A stretch of 64,000 nt of DNA from Fulvia fulva. Lineage: Eukaryota > Ascomycota > Dothideomycetes > Mycosphaerellales > Mycosphaerellaceae. The stretch covers positions 1,488,001 to 1,552,000 of the forward strand of contig NC_063020.1 of assembly GCF_020509005.1 (NCBI RefSeq). Direction: 5' to 3'. The notes below the pieces were generated by a model, which saw only the letters and a list, made by a program, of their open reading frames with translations, had not been told where the DNA came from and searched no databases. The number at the start of each line of letters is the position of its first letter. Within the stretch, counting starts at the first letter, position 1. A program made the position numbers and the translations under genes. Positions 33,414-45,327 of the stretch are shown piece after piece.

Positions 33414-34600
33414 CTAAGACAACTAGTAGCAACTTATAGAGGACGTAAAAAGTATAGAAACTAACGATCAGCTCCCTTACCGGTCTCTATAGGTAATGAT
33501 CACTTAGCTACGCACGGCGCTTATACTGTCGTATTACCGAGGGCAATAAGAAATAAGGACGACGTCCTAGGCGATTAGTAAGGCCACCCGGAATTAACAC
33601 CCCTATAGCTAGGCATCGGTCGCGGTATCGATACTAGGCTCCCGCCTAACGTACGATATAGTTACGATCCGTATTGTAGTAAAGGAAGACTAGGCCGAAG
33701 TTACGAAGCTATCGAATAAGGAGCTCGCCTAACGAATTAACTAACTAGGGGTGGTCGTAGTGAACTAATAGTCTAATAGTACTCTATAGATCTATACTAG
33801 CTCTACTACTACTAGGAGGTACCTAGAGGCATAGCTATAGTAGGTATCTAAGGTTACGGCATTAGCGAAGGTCTTAACGAAACAATTTACGATCCTAGTC
33901 CACGACATACCTAAGGAGTTTGACCTAACTAACTAGGGTCACCTACGCGCTCTCTAAGAGGACAACCCGGTCACTCTTAACTCTCTAATCTAGAAGGCGA
34001 CTTGGCTCTATAGGAAATAGCTAGAAGGCAAGAAGGCCTCGGCGCTAATAGTATAGCTATAAGACGCGAAAGCGGCGGATCTAGCGATAGAATAAGGCCT
34101 AGTCTAGTAATATAGCCTTAAGATAGTAGAAAAGCACTCCTTATCCTTTCGTGTCCTCTAATGCTTTAAATGCCAATAGTATAGACACCAAACCTACACG
34201 TATACAAATAAGTAGGCCTACTCGAACTATATAGGAGACTATATATCTAGGGACTATATATCGACTACGAGACGGTACGCGAACTGTCCGGGGCACTACC
34301 TATCGTATAGTACGGAATGCCTATAGCGGAAACTAGCGAAAAACAAGGCAATCACAAACAGAACCGTCGCCCTAAGATTCTACGGCGACCGTAAGGCTAG
34401 CCTATACCGGAACTAACTAGCGGCGGTCGGGTATAAGCGCCCTAGGGCCGAGAACGATATAAAGGATACGTAACCTAGGGCGTACGGGAGGCCACGTGCT
34501 CTACTAGCTACGGCGAGGGAATCTAACTAGGCCCGGCTCCCCTTTAGTATATAGCCGATAGGCGTAGACTAGGACGTATAGGGTAGTAGGATATAGGACG
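33414..34600 (+). pseudogene. LINE4 copy 2 ORF1 (Gag-like), RIP-broken
   Basis: The frame starts within ORF1 (NWQQLIEDAK-like). A conserved Tad Gag region follows (LSNKELA-QINQLGV near 33705-33760; ILVHDIPKEFDL near 33893-33928). The first CCHC knuckle CFKC...H is near 34161-34200, with later cysteines lost, and a second knuckle near 34290-34330 (CPGHYLS). Nearly all stops are TAG at former Gln/Trp codons. The protein would coat LINE RNA. Confidence 0.78.
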
Positions 34601-34609
34601 ATATAGAGG

Positions 34610-37600
34610 AAATGATTGTCGATACCGATGACTAGCCTCGACACGCTTAGTATCATCTAGTATAACGTTAACTATAGCAAGGATATAGTCTAGAACCATT
34701 TCCTATACGAGGCGGACCCGCGCGTCTACTACGTCCTTATAATCTAGGAGCTATAGATTAACCCGTACTATAAGAGACTAACGACCTACAAGTCACTAGG
34801 CTATACGACATGCCTACGAGGCGACGGTAGACCCCGTACGTACTTCTATATTAGTAAGGACATACTAGAATCCGACTAGGAGGTAGTATACTACGTAGAC
34901 GAAGAAGGCGGGGGCGATATTACCTCCCTCTACGTAGGTAGTACCTAGATACATAACCTATATATACAACCGCTAGCCTCGAGGTCTAGCCGCGACCTAG
35001 GGGTCTATAGACACCTAGACAGTGCGCTTAAGAGACAAGGGTGCCACATCGTAGTAGGAGACTTTAATATATACTACCCTTCCTAGGAAAGCCTTATATA
35101 GGCGTACCCTATAGCCGACGAAGTACTCGACTTGATAGCGAGCAACGTAATTGCCCTTAATACCCCGAAGGACCTAGGCACCTAGAAGAGAGGGGGACTC
35201 TAAGGCACGATCGACCTCTCCTAGATCTTAGATAGCTACTACTATACGGTAACCTACTATAGGATCGAACATAAACTCGAGGCGTCGTCAGACTATATAC
35301 TAGTTAGGACCTCTATTACGATATAGATATAACGTATACTAGCGGGAACCCCTAAGCTAAACTAGGGAAAGGCCTACTAGGCCAATATCTAGGCGTACCT
35401 CGATAACTCTAAGAGGCTAGTCTAGATCGCGTAGTAGCAATATAACAGTAAAGACGAGATAGACGAAGTAGTCTAGGGGTTGATAGACGAAATAAGAAAA
35501 GCGACCTTACTTCACGTTCCGCTTACCTAACTAACGATATAGTCTAAACTATACTAGACGCCGGAGTACACTACGGTAGTAAGAGAAGTAAGGAGAGCCC
35601 GCCGGGTATAGACGAGCAGCTATAGCGAGGAGGCCTAGAACGTATATAGGGAGGTATACTAACAGAAGAAAGCTATAATACGAAGGGAGAAAGTAGTCGG
35701 CTAGAGGGCTATAGTAGAAGAAATCGCCGGCAAGCTAGAGAGGATGTAGAAGCTAGCGAAATGGGCCCGACAGGACCCTATATAGGGCCCCTCCTTCTCT
35801 ATCCTAGCGCTATAATCGCCTAGTAGCCCGGTTAGCGACCCCGAGGCTAAGGCGCGTCTACTAGCTAGTAAGTTCTTCCCGCCCCTAGTCGAGGCTAATC
35901 TAAGCGACATAAACAGCTCTACTCCCCTAGCCCCTAGTATCGCGGTCGAATAGGAGGTGTCCGAGGGAGAAGTTGCCGCTATACTAAGGAAGTTGCCGGC
36001 GAAGAAAGCCCCGGGGCCGGATAGGATCCTAAACGAGCTACTAAGGAAGTGTAGAGATCAACTAGCCCTAGTAGTTATAGCGATCTTTAACGCCTACCTA
36101 TAGACCGGATACTACCCGATAGCTTTTAAACAATCGACGACAGTAGTCCTACGTAAGCCGTAGAAGGAAGACTATACGTAGGTGAAGTCGTACCGCCTAA
36201 TTACGCTCCTTAACACTCTTAGGAAGGCGCTTAAGAAGCTAGTTATAACGAGACTCTCCGAGGCGGTAGAGGAACACTCCCTACTCCCGGACACCTAGAT
36301 AGGTGCGCGCCTATAGCGATCGACGCTATCCGCGATAGAACTTATCACCTCTTAGGTAAAGGCTATCTAGTATAAGAATAGGGACAAGGTGGCTTCCTTA
36401 CTTAGCCTAGACATATCGGGAGCCTTCGACTACGTATTATACCCGCGGCTACTCTACATCCTAAGGTCGAAGGGACTCCCTAAGTAGCTTGTTAACTTCG
36501 TACGGTCCTACCTCTAAAACCGTAGTACGTCGATCCTAGTCGGCTAGTACAGAAGCCTATTTTAAGCAGTCTATACTAGAATCCCGTAAGGCTTAACGCT
36601 AGTACCTATTCTGTTCCTCTTCTTTATAGCGACGCTACTCCTAGCCCTAGAATCCTAGAACACCGCTACGAGCGGCTTCGTAGACGACATAAACATCCTA
36701 GCGTAGTCTTCCTCGACTAAGGAGAACTATAGGCTACTAGAAGAGAAGCATAAGATCTACGAGGACTAGGCTAGGAGGTACGGGGCTCGGTTTGCCCTAG
36801 AAAAGTACAATCTGATACACTTTACGCGCCGGCCACGGTTCTATAATATATAAGCTTCTATCTAGATATAGGGGCACACGACTAACCCGGCAAATTAGCT
36901 TAGGATCCTCGGACTATAGATAGACCCGGCGCTACGGTAGAGGAAGTACGTATAGGCAATATTACGGAAAGCTAAACAGAATATAGTATTATACTAGAGG
37001 CTCACTACGTCTATATAGGGGGCGGACTTCCGGTAGTTACGACTTCTATATACGGCTATTATACGGCTAGTCCTTACCTATAGTAGCTAAGTATAGTCCT
37101 TAGGCGAGAGGGCCTGCCTATCGAAGGGACTCGTCGCGCCGCTAGCGAAGATCTAAAACTAATGCCTAAGGAAGGTCACCGGGGTATATAAGTCGATACT
37201 AATAAGGATGCTTAAGTACGAGACCGCTATACCGCCGATCGACCTATATATCTAGGGACTACGGACCTCCTACTCTAGCAAGTCGGCATAGTACCTAGTA
37301 TAGAAGGTCATCGCTAGTATAGTCGTAAGGGCCCGCGAATTAGTACTAGCGTATAGGGGCATTCGACCCGGAAACGAGCCGAACTACCGGGCAAGGGACG
37401 AATAGCTAGTAATATAATAGGAAGGTAAGAAATCGTTTATAGAGCAACTATAGAAAGAGAGGTAGAACAACTAGGTTATAGGGCATAGTAGACGCCCTTA
37501 GCTAGCGGGACAACCTAAGGAATAGTTAGCTATAAAATCCGCGGTCAAGCACCCCCCGAAGCTTATCTACTACCGCCTTACGAGGGCATAGAGTAGTATA

Positions 37601-37990
37601 GCAACCTAACTACGAAGCGAATACATCGGCCTCTAGGGGTACCTATTATAGAGGAAGGTTCTAGGATACACGAATACTAGCTACCCCTACGGCTATCGCT
37701 CCTAGAACGTACGGTACGCACTCCTCGTCTATCCGAGGTAGTCGCTAGGAAGGGGGGAGTGGATAGTAAAGGCGAGGAACCGGACGATTAGGGCACTTCT
37801 TAACAACGCTAAGGACCTACGGCGTATTACGAACTAGATACTAGAGAAGGGCTGGCTAGAACAGTACCGCCTAGTAGGAATAGTATAGGAAGAGAGGACA
37901 CGACGTAGCGCGACGAGGCCGGCTAGGAGCGGGGGCTAACGGGGTAGTGATATAGACTACGTACGTTTAGAGGGAAAGCTAAACTAGATA
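34610..37990 (+). pseudogene. LINE4 copy 2 ORF2: endonuclease, RT, C-terminal zinc finger
   Basis: The endonuclease has GDFNIYYPS at 35055-35085 and a 'GTIDLSW'-like box near 35205-35225. The RT has NKAPGPD-type sequence (KKAPGPDRI) near 36004-36030, SLDISGAFDYV near 36402-36435 and FVDD at 36677-36688. The C-terminal zinc finger near 37660-37730 has Cys changed to Tyr. Continuous frame apart from RIP stops. The start of ORF2 is approximate. Confidence 0.85.
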
Positions 37991-38133
37991 AGGAGTAGTC
38001 GGGGGCGGGAAGGGTTTTCACCTATTCGGGTTTCCCTTTGTATATAACAATAGATATATACCTATATAGGCCGGATAGGGTCCTAGAACAGGGCAATGAC
38101 AAATCTATCTCTCTATCTATCTATATATCCCTA

Positions 38134-39590
38134 TTCGGGGTCTCCTACGGCTACCTTATAGGACTTTAGGATTAGTACTTCCTACTAATAGGCTATAGCC
38201 TACCTAATAGTAGCAAATATATATTCTTCTACGTCGTTTAGAATCTCCTCTACCTAGCTTATTATAGGGTCTAGATAGAACATCTAGGCAATAAGAGCCT
38301 TATAGTGTTTAGCCTTATACTCTTTAGAGTTATTATCTCCGTCCCCCCTTGACCTCTTATTGCCTAAAACCTAAGGTGGCGCTAGGTATTCGGATAGGTC
38401 GAACTGAACGACATCTTCTTTTTCTTTTATTAGAGTACCCTAATCTCTAAACTTCTAGTATTCCCTAATGTCCTTTAGGGGAGGGGGAAGTTATATAAAT
38501 AGCGGTTGTTATAGTGTTAATAACTTAGATAGGTTCTGTATAGATCCACCGTTATACGCCTTCAATAGTATTAAAACCGCCTTAATATTTTCTCCTAGCC
38601 TTCGTAACGGTGTCTCTAATAATCTCCTATCGATAAATTTCGCCCTAAAGAGCTTCCTCCTAATAGGATTACGCTATAGCGCTCGACTCGGCTAGTTAGT
38701 AAAGGTGATACTAAGATCTATATCTCCCCCCTTCTTATTCTTAAACTAGTCGATATGACTATACGCTTTTATAGCTTTTATGTCGGGATCCTAGAACAGC
38801 TATTGTTTTATAGTGTTTTCTAAGTAGCCTATAAACACGGCTTCTTTTCCTCGGTTTATTAACTTGTCTCTCCTTAAGCCTTAAGGTTAGGCTCTTAGGT
38901 CTATATAGACTATAGCTTTATATCCCTAGACGCGGAATAGGTCGACTAACGGTACTTAGCTAGTAAAGGCTTCTTCTAGTAAAAGAGTAATACTATTAAT
39001 GATCGGACTATTAGGTAGTCTGTTTCTAACTATAGTCTATACTTATAAAGCTTCTAGCTAGAACTTAACTAGTATACTAGAGTCTTTAAGTATAGCCCGG
39101 ACTATATTCTTAGAGGCTTAAATTGACCTTTCTATAGGTCCATTTTAAAGAGAGTTATAGGCATTAGTTATGCCTATCTGAGTACTAAACTCCTTCTCCT
39201 ACTCTTTTAGTAAGGCGAGAATTTCCCTAATACTATTACTACGGATCGTAGATAGAAAGTACCTTAACTACTGTTCTACCTAGACCTTCTAATCCCGTAG
39301 GGCTATAGGAGCGTCGCTCCTAGCCTTTAAAGGGATTGCCCACTTCTTCCTAGAGGAGTTGTCTATAATCTTAAGCTAATATTTATATCCTAGCCTAGAG
39401 ACTACGCCCTAAAAAGGCCTATAGATATTAATAGAGACAAGGGCTAGCCTTTCTCCTTTTCTCTCTATAGTAGGTCCCTTAAACTTCCTTATATTAGTAA
39501 GGGAGCATACCTTATAACTTAGGTATTTAGAAGGAATATCGATCTCTACGCTAAGAAAAGACATATTCGAAAGCTCTTATCAAGGCCATT
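38134..39590 (-). pseudogene. Copia integrase and linker, RIP-broken
   Basis: The minus-strand frame shows the end of the zinc region (SYKVCSLTN near 39505-39530), the integrase core with the 'WAIPLKARSDA' segment near 39300-39345, and the NGPIERSI box (39125-39150) carrying the catalytic Glu. The C-terminal 'GYKAIVYI', 'GYLENTIK' and 'DPDIKAI' boxes run near 38740-38930. 38134-38700 is the linker to RT. Gag and protease are not found to the right, so the Copia copy is truncated near 39590 or displaced. This establishes Copia (INT before RT) gene order. Confidence 0.83.
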
Positions 39591-39787
39591 CTAACGATAT
39601 ATAAAGCAGGCCACTGCCCCTAGGACTAAGGGAGTTCTACCTCATTTAATCTAGATAGCTTAAAGCTCTCTTCACCCTATTTCTTCAGCTCTAAACGCCG
39701 CGGAGGTGCCTAGCTACATTAGGCAACTCCTAGGCAATAGTAGCCTAGGCTACGGTACTAACGGCGCCTACGGCCCTATAGGCGAAG
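39591..39787 (+). other. Short un-RIPed island, identity unclear
   Basis: About 190 bp with CpA/TpG retained, unlike both flanks. Read in the LINE4 ORF1 frame it is open for about 40 codons upstream of 39788, apart from TAG/TAA that could be mutated Gln. It may therefore be the N-terminal part of LINE4 ORF1 present once in the window. It could equally be single-copy host DNA. No gene call is made. Confidence 0.35.
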
Positions 39788-42700
39788 CCCCCCTAAGACA
39801 ACTGGCAGCAACTTATAGAGGACGCAAAAAGTATAAAAACTAACGATTAGCTCCCTTACCGGTCTCTATAGGTAATGATCACTTAGCTACGTACGGCGCT
39901 AATACTGTCGTATTACCGAGGGCAATAAGAAATGAGGACGACGTCCTAGGCGATTAGTAAGGCCACCCGGAATCAACACCCCTATAGCTAGGCATCGGTC
40001 GCGGCATCGATACTAGGCCCCCGCCTAACGTACGATGTAGTTACGATCCGTATTATAGCAAAGGAAGACTAGGCCGAAGTTACGAAACTATCGAATAAGG
40101 AGCTCGCCTAACAAATTAACTAAGTAGGGGTAGTCGTAGTGAACTAATAGTCTAACGGCACTCTATAGATCTATACTAGCTCTACTACTACTAGGAGGCA
40201 CCTAGAGGCATAGCTATAGTAGGCATCTAAGGTTACGGTATTAGCGAAGGTCTTAACGAAACAATTTACGATCCTAGTCTACGATATACCTAAGGAGTTT
40301 AACCTAACTAACTAGGGTCACCTACGCGCTCTCTAAGAGGACAACCCGGTCACTCTTAACTCTCTAATCTAGAAGGCGACTTGGCTCTATAGGAAATGGC
40401 TAGAAGGCAAGAAGGCCTCGGCGCTAATAGTATAGCTATAAGACGCGAAAGCGGCGGATCTAGCGATAGAATAAGGCCTAGTCTAGTAATATAGCCTTAA
40501 GATAGTAGAAAAGCACTCCTTATCCTTTCGTGTCCTCTAATGCTTTAAATGCCAATAGTATAGACACCAAACCTACACGTATACAAATAAGTAGGCCTGC
40601 TCGAACTATATAGGAGACTATATATCTAGGGACTATATATCGACTACGAGACGGTACGCGAACTGTCCGGGGCACTACCTATCGTATAGTACGGAATGCC
40701 TATAGCGGAAACTAGCGAAAAACAAGGCAATCACAAACAGAACCGTCGCCCTAAGATTCTACGGCGACCGTAAGGCTAGCCTATACCGGAACTAACTAGC
40801 GGCGGTCGGGTATAAGCGCCCTAGGGCCGAGAACGATATAAAGGATACGTAACCTAGGGCGTACGGGAGGCCACGTGCTCTACTAGCTACGGCGAGGGAA
40901 TCTAACTAGGCCCGGCTCCCCTTTAGTATATAGCCGATAGGCGTAGACTAGGACGTATAGGGTAGTAGGATATAGGACGATATAGAGGAAATGATTGTCG
41001 ATGCCGATGACTAGCCTCGACACGCTTAGTATTATCTAGTATAACGTTAACTATAGCAAGGATATAGTCTAGAACCATTTCCTATACGAGGCGGACCCGC
41101 GCGTCTACTACGTCCTTATAATCTAGGAGCTATAGATTAACCCGTACTATAAGAGACTAACGACCTACAAGTCACTAGGCTATACGACATGCCTACGAGG
41201 CGACGGTAGACCCCGTACGTACTTCTATATCAGTAAGGACATACTAGAATCCGACTAGGAGGTAGTATACTACGTAGACGAAGAAGGCGGGGGCGATATT
41301 ACCTCCCTCTACGTAGGTAGCACCTAGATACATAACCTATATATACAACCGCTAGCCTCGAGGTCTAGCCGCGACCTAGGGGTCTATAGACACCTAGACA
41401 GTGCGCTTAAGAGACAAGGGTGCCATATCGTAGTAGGAGACTTTAATATACACTACCCTTCCTAGGAAAGCCTTATATAGCCGTACCCTATAGCCGACGA
41501 AGTACTCGACTTAATAGCGAGCAACGTAATTGCCCTTAATACCCCGAAGGACCTAGGCACCTAGAAGAGAGGGGGACTCTAAGGCACGATCGACCTCTCC
41601 TAGATCTTAGATAGCTACTACTATACGGTAACCTACTATAGGATCGAATATAAACTCGAGGCGTCGTTAGACTATATACTAGCTAGGACCTCTATTACGA
41701 TATAGATATAACGTATACTAGCGGGAACCCCTAAGCTAAACTAGGGAAAGGCCTACTAGGCCAATATCTAGGCGTACCTCGATGACTCTAAGAGGCTAGT
41801 CCAGATCGCGTAGTAGCAATATAACAGTAAAGACGAGATAGACGAAGTAGTCTAGGGGTTGATAGACGAAATAAGAAAAGCGACCTTACTTCACGTTCCG
41901 CTTACCTAACTAACGACATAGTCTAAACTATACTAGACGCCGGAGTACACTACGGTAGTAAGAGAAGTAAGGAGAGCCCGCCGGGTGTAGACGAGCAGCT
42001 ATAGCGAGGAGGCCTAGAACGTATATAGGGAGGTATACTAATAGAAGAAAGCTATAATACGGAGGGAGAAAGTAGTCGGCTAGAGGGCTATAGTAGAAGA
42101 AATCGCCGGTAAGCTAGCGAGGATATAGAAGCTAGCAAAATGGGCCCGATAGGACCCTATATAGGGCCCCTCCTTCTCTATCCTAGCGCTATAATCGCCT
42201 AGTAGCCCGGTTAGCGACCCCGAGGCTAAGGCGCGTCTACTAGCTAGCAAGTTCTTCCCGCCCCTAGTCGAGGCTAATCTAAGCGACATAAATAGCTCTA
42301 CTCCCCTAGCCCCTAGCATCGCGGTCGAATAGGAGGTGTCCGAGGGAGAAGTTGCCGCTATACTAAGGAAGTTACCGGCGAAGAAAGCCCCGGGGTCGGA
42401 TAGGATCCTAAACGAGCTACTAAAGAAGTGTAGAGATCAACTAGCCCTAGTAGTTATAGCGATCTTTAACGCCTGCCTATAGACCGGGTACCACCCGATA
42501 GCTTTTAAACAATCGACGACAGTGGTCCTACGTAAGCCGTAGAAGGAAGACTATACGTAGGTAAAGTCGTACCGCCTAATTACGCTCCTTAACACTCTTA
42601 GGAAGGCGCTTAAGAAGCTAGTTATAACGAGACTCTCCGAGGCGGTAGAGGAACACTCCCTACTCCCAGACACCTAGATAGGTGCGCGCCTATAGCGATC

Positions 42701-44496
42701 GACGCTATCCGCGATAGAACTTATCACCTCTTAGGTAAAGGCCATCTAGTATAAGAATAGGGATAAGGTGGCTTCCTTACTTAGCCTAGACATATCGGGA
42801 GCCTTCGACTACGTATTATACCCGCGGCTACTCTACATCCTAAGGTCGAAGGGACTCCCTAAGTAGCTTGTTAACTTCGTACGGTCCTACCTCTAAAAGC
42901 GTAGTACGTCGATCCTAGTCGGCTAGTATAGAAGCCTATTTTAAGTAGTCTATACTAGAATCCCGTAAGGCTTAACGCTAGTACCTATTCTGTTCCTCTT
43001 CTTTATAGCGACGCTACTCCTAGCCCTAGAATCCTAGAACACCGCTACGAGCGGCTTCGTAGACGACATAAACATCCTAGCGTAGTCTTCCTCGACTAAG
43101 GAGAACTATAGGCTACTAGAAGAGAAGCATAAGATCTACGAGGACTAGGCTAGGAGGCACGGGGCTCGGTTTGCCCTAGAAAAGTACAATCTAATACACT
43201 TTACGCGCCGGCCACGGTTCTATAATATATAAGCTTCTATCTAGATATAGGGGCACACGACTAACCCGGCAAATTAGCTTAGGATCCTCGGACTATAGGT
43301 AGACCCGGCGCTACGGTAGAGGAAGCACGTATAGGCAATATTACGGAAAGCTAAACAGAATATAGCATCATGCTAGAGGCTTACTACGTCTATATAGGGG
43401 GCGGACTTCCGGTAGTCACGACTTCTATATACGGCTATTATACGGCCAGTCCTTACCTATAGTAGCTAAGTGTAGTCCTTAGGCGAGAGGGCCTACCTAT
43501 CGAAGGGACTCGTCGCGCCGCTAGCGAAGATCTAAAACTAATGCCTAAGGAAGGTCACCGGGGTATATAAGTCGATACTAATAAGGATGCTTAAGTACGA
43601 GACCGCTATACCGCCGATCGACCTATATATCTAGGGACTACGGACCTCCTACTCTAGTAAGTCGGTATAGTACCTAGTATAGAAGGTCATCGCTAGTATA
43701 GTCGTAAGGGCCCGCGAATTAGTACTAGCGTATAGGGGCATTCGACCCGGAAACGAGCCGAACTACCGGGTAAGGGACGAATAGCTAGTAATATAATAGG
43801 AAGGTAAGAAATCGTTTATAGAGCAACTATAGAAAGAGAGGTGGAACAACTAGGTTGTAGCGCATAGTAGACGCCCTTAGCTAGCGGGACAACCTAAGGA
43901 ATAGTTAGCTATAAAATCCGCGGTTAAGCACCCCCCGAAGCTTATCTACTACCGCCTTACGAGGGTATAGAGTAGTATAGTAACCTAACTACGAAGCGAA
44001 CATATCGGCCTCTAGGGGTACCTATTATAGAGGAAGGTTCTAGGATACACGAATACTAGCTACCCCTACGGCTATCGCTCCTAGAACGTACGGTACGCAC
44101 TCCTCGTCTATCCGAGGTAGTCGCTAGGAAGGGGGGAGTGGATAGTAAAGGCGAGGAACCGGACGATTAGGGCACTTCTTAACAACGCTAAGGACCTACG
44201 GCGTATTACGAACTAGATACTAGAGAAGGGCTAGCTAGAACAGTACCCCCTAGTAGGAATAGTATAGGAAGAGAGGACACGACGTAGCGCGACGAGACCG
44301 GCTAGGAGCGGGGGCTAACGGGGTAGTAACATAGACTACGTACGTTTAGAGGGAAAGCTAAACTAGACAAGGAGTAGTCGGGGGCGGGAAGGGTTTTCAC
44401 CTATTCGGGTTTCCCTTTATACATAATAATAGATATATACCTATATAGGCCGGATAGGGTCCTAGAATAGGGGAATGACAAATCTATCTATCTATT
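39788..44496 (+). mobile_element. LINE4 copy 3
   Basis: Homology to LINE4 copy 2 begins exactly at the base where copy 2 joins W4 and continues to the tail (44480-44496). It may extend left into 39591-39787. There is no W unit and no clear TSD (right flank TTAATAGGAAG). RIP density equals that of copy 2, and many mutated sites are shared. Confidence 0.88.
39790..44370 (+). pseudogene. LINE4 copy 3 ORF1 and ORF2, RIP-broken
   Basis: ORF1 knuckle CFKC...H is near 40536-40575. Endonuclease GDFNIHYPS is near 41434-41465 (His is kept here where copy 2 has Tyr). RT FVDD is at 43056-43067. The C-terminal zinc-finger region is near 44035-44105. Same frames and same kinds of stops as copy 2, with some codons less damaged (for example TGG kept near 40397-40399, also kept in copy 2). 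Confidence 0.82.
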
Positions 44497-45327
44497 AATA
44501 GGAAGTAGATAGTTAAGGTAGTAAAGTCGGTAAAGGTCTCTTACTAGTAGTTTACGGGACCGTCGTCGTCGCTATTTTGAGTAGTAGATCGAGAAACATA
44601 ATAATAAACGAAGGGGCGATAGCGTCGTAAAAGTAAAGAGCGCCCTTAAAGGGCGGCGAACGAAGGGAGACGCGCGGAGCGACGACGCGCCCGGGAGAAA
44701 CGGAATACGGAGACTATCTACTATAACGACTATAATAACTATAAGCTACTAACTAGAAGAACTAGTATATAAAACACGGTATAGATACGGTAGAATATAC
44801 CGCGATTATATACGAAATTATAGCTACCCTCGCGAGCGCTAATCTACCCTACGAACGCGCGATCCGTAGCCTCCTCGAGAGCTTAGCTAAAGCAATCTAG
44901 GAGCTACTACGGGCGACGAAGGCGCTAGCCCTAGTAAAGGAAGTAATAAACGCGGACCTCCTACGGGAGATCTAGGCGCTAGGAAGAGCTAGGCCGGCAA
45001 TATATACCTAAGCGGCTATAGTAGCCGTAGAGTAACTAACGTACCGCGTTAGGCTAGTTTAGCGCGAGGTTACGATATATATAGACAACCCTAAAGAAAG
45101 AGAGCGGGTAGCGGTACTATCGTACTAACGCCTCGTAGAGTAGGCGCGCTAGGCTAGTGAATAAGACATTATTATAGCCTAGAAGCTAAAGAGTAGAGAC
45201 GTACGCTATACGCTCGTAACTATAGCGGGGAGACCGACGCTACTATAGAGCGTAGCCTAGGCGGTCGAGGTACTAAACGCGAAGAGCGTAGCGCCGGTTA
45301 CGCTAGTATACTAGGCCCTTATATATA
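44497..45327 (+). pseudogene. LINE5: orphan 5' end and ORF1 piece of another Tad-like LINE
   Basis: From about 44815 a long frame is open except for RIP stops. It shows Tad ORF1 features: ANLPYERAIRSLLESLAKAI, then VTIYIDNPKERERVAVL near 45065-45120 and a KLKSRDVRYTL segment near 45185-45220, matching the region before the HGVP box. It ends at 45315-45327 where LINE1 copy 3 begins. 44497-44815 is GC-rich in parts and may be the 5' UTR. It is different from the ORF1 of LINE1, 3 and 4. The rest of this element is not in the window. Confidence 0.65.

Larger units (their letters stand above)
33412..38121 (+). mobile_element. LINE4 copy 2 (Tad-like), part of a W-LINE chimera
   Basis: About 4.7 kb: ORF1 part, endonuclease, RT, C-terminal domain, 3' UTR motif at 38009-38035 and a (TCTA)n tail. 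TSD TATATATCCCTA is at 32320-32331 and 38122-38133, flanking W4 plus LINE4 as one unit. It is nearly identical to copy 3 (39788-44496), and the differences are mostly RIP-type transitions. Heavily RIP-mutated. Confidence 0.92.

Noticed and set aside
35701..35910. 69- and 79-codon minus-strand frames in LINE4 (also 42080-42319)
   Set aside because: Antisense to ORF2; conserved only because the two LINE4 copies are.
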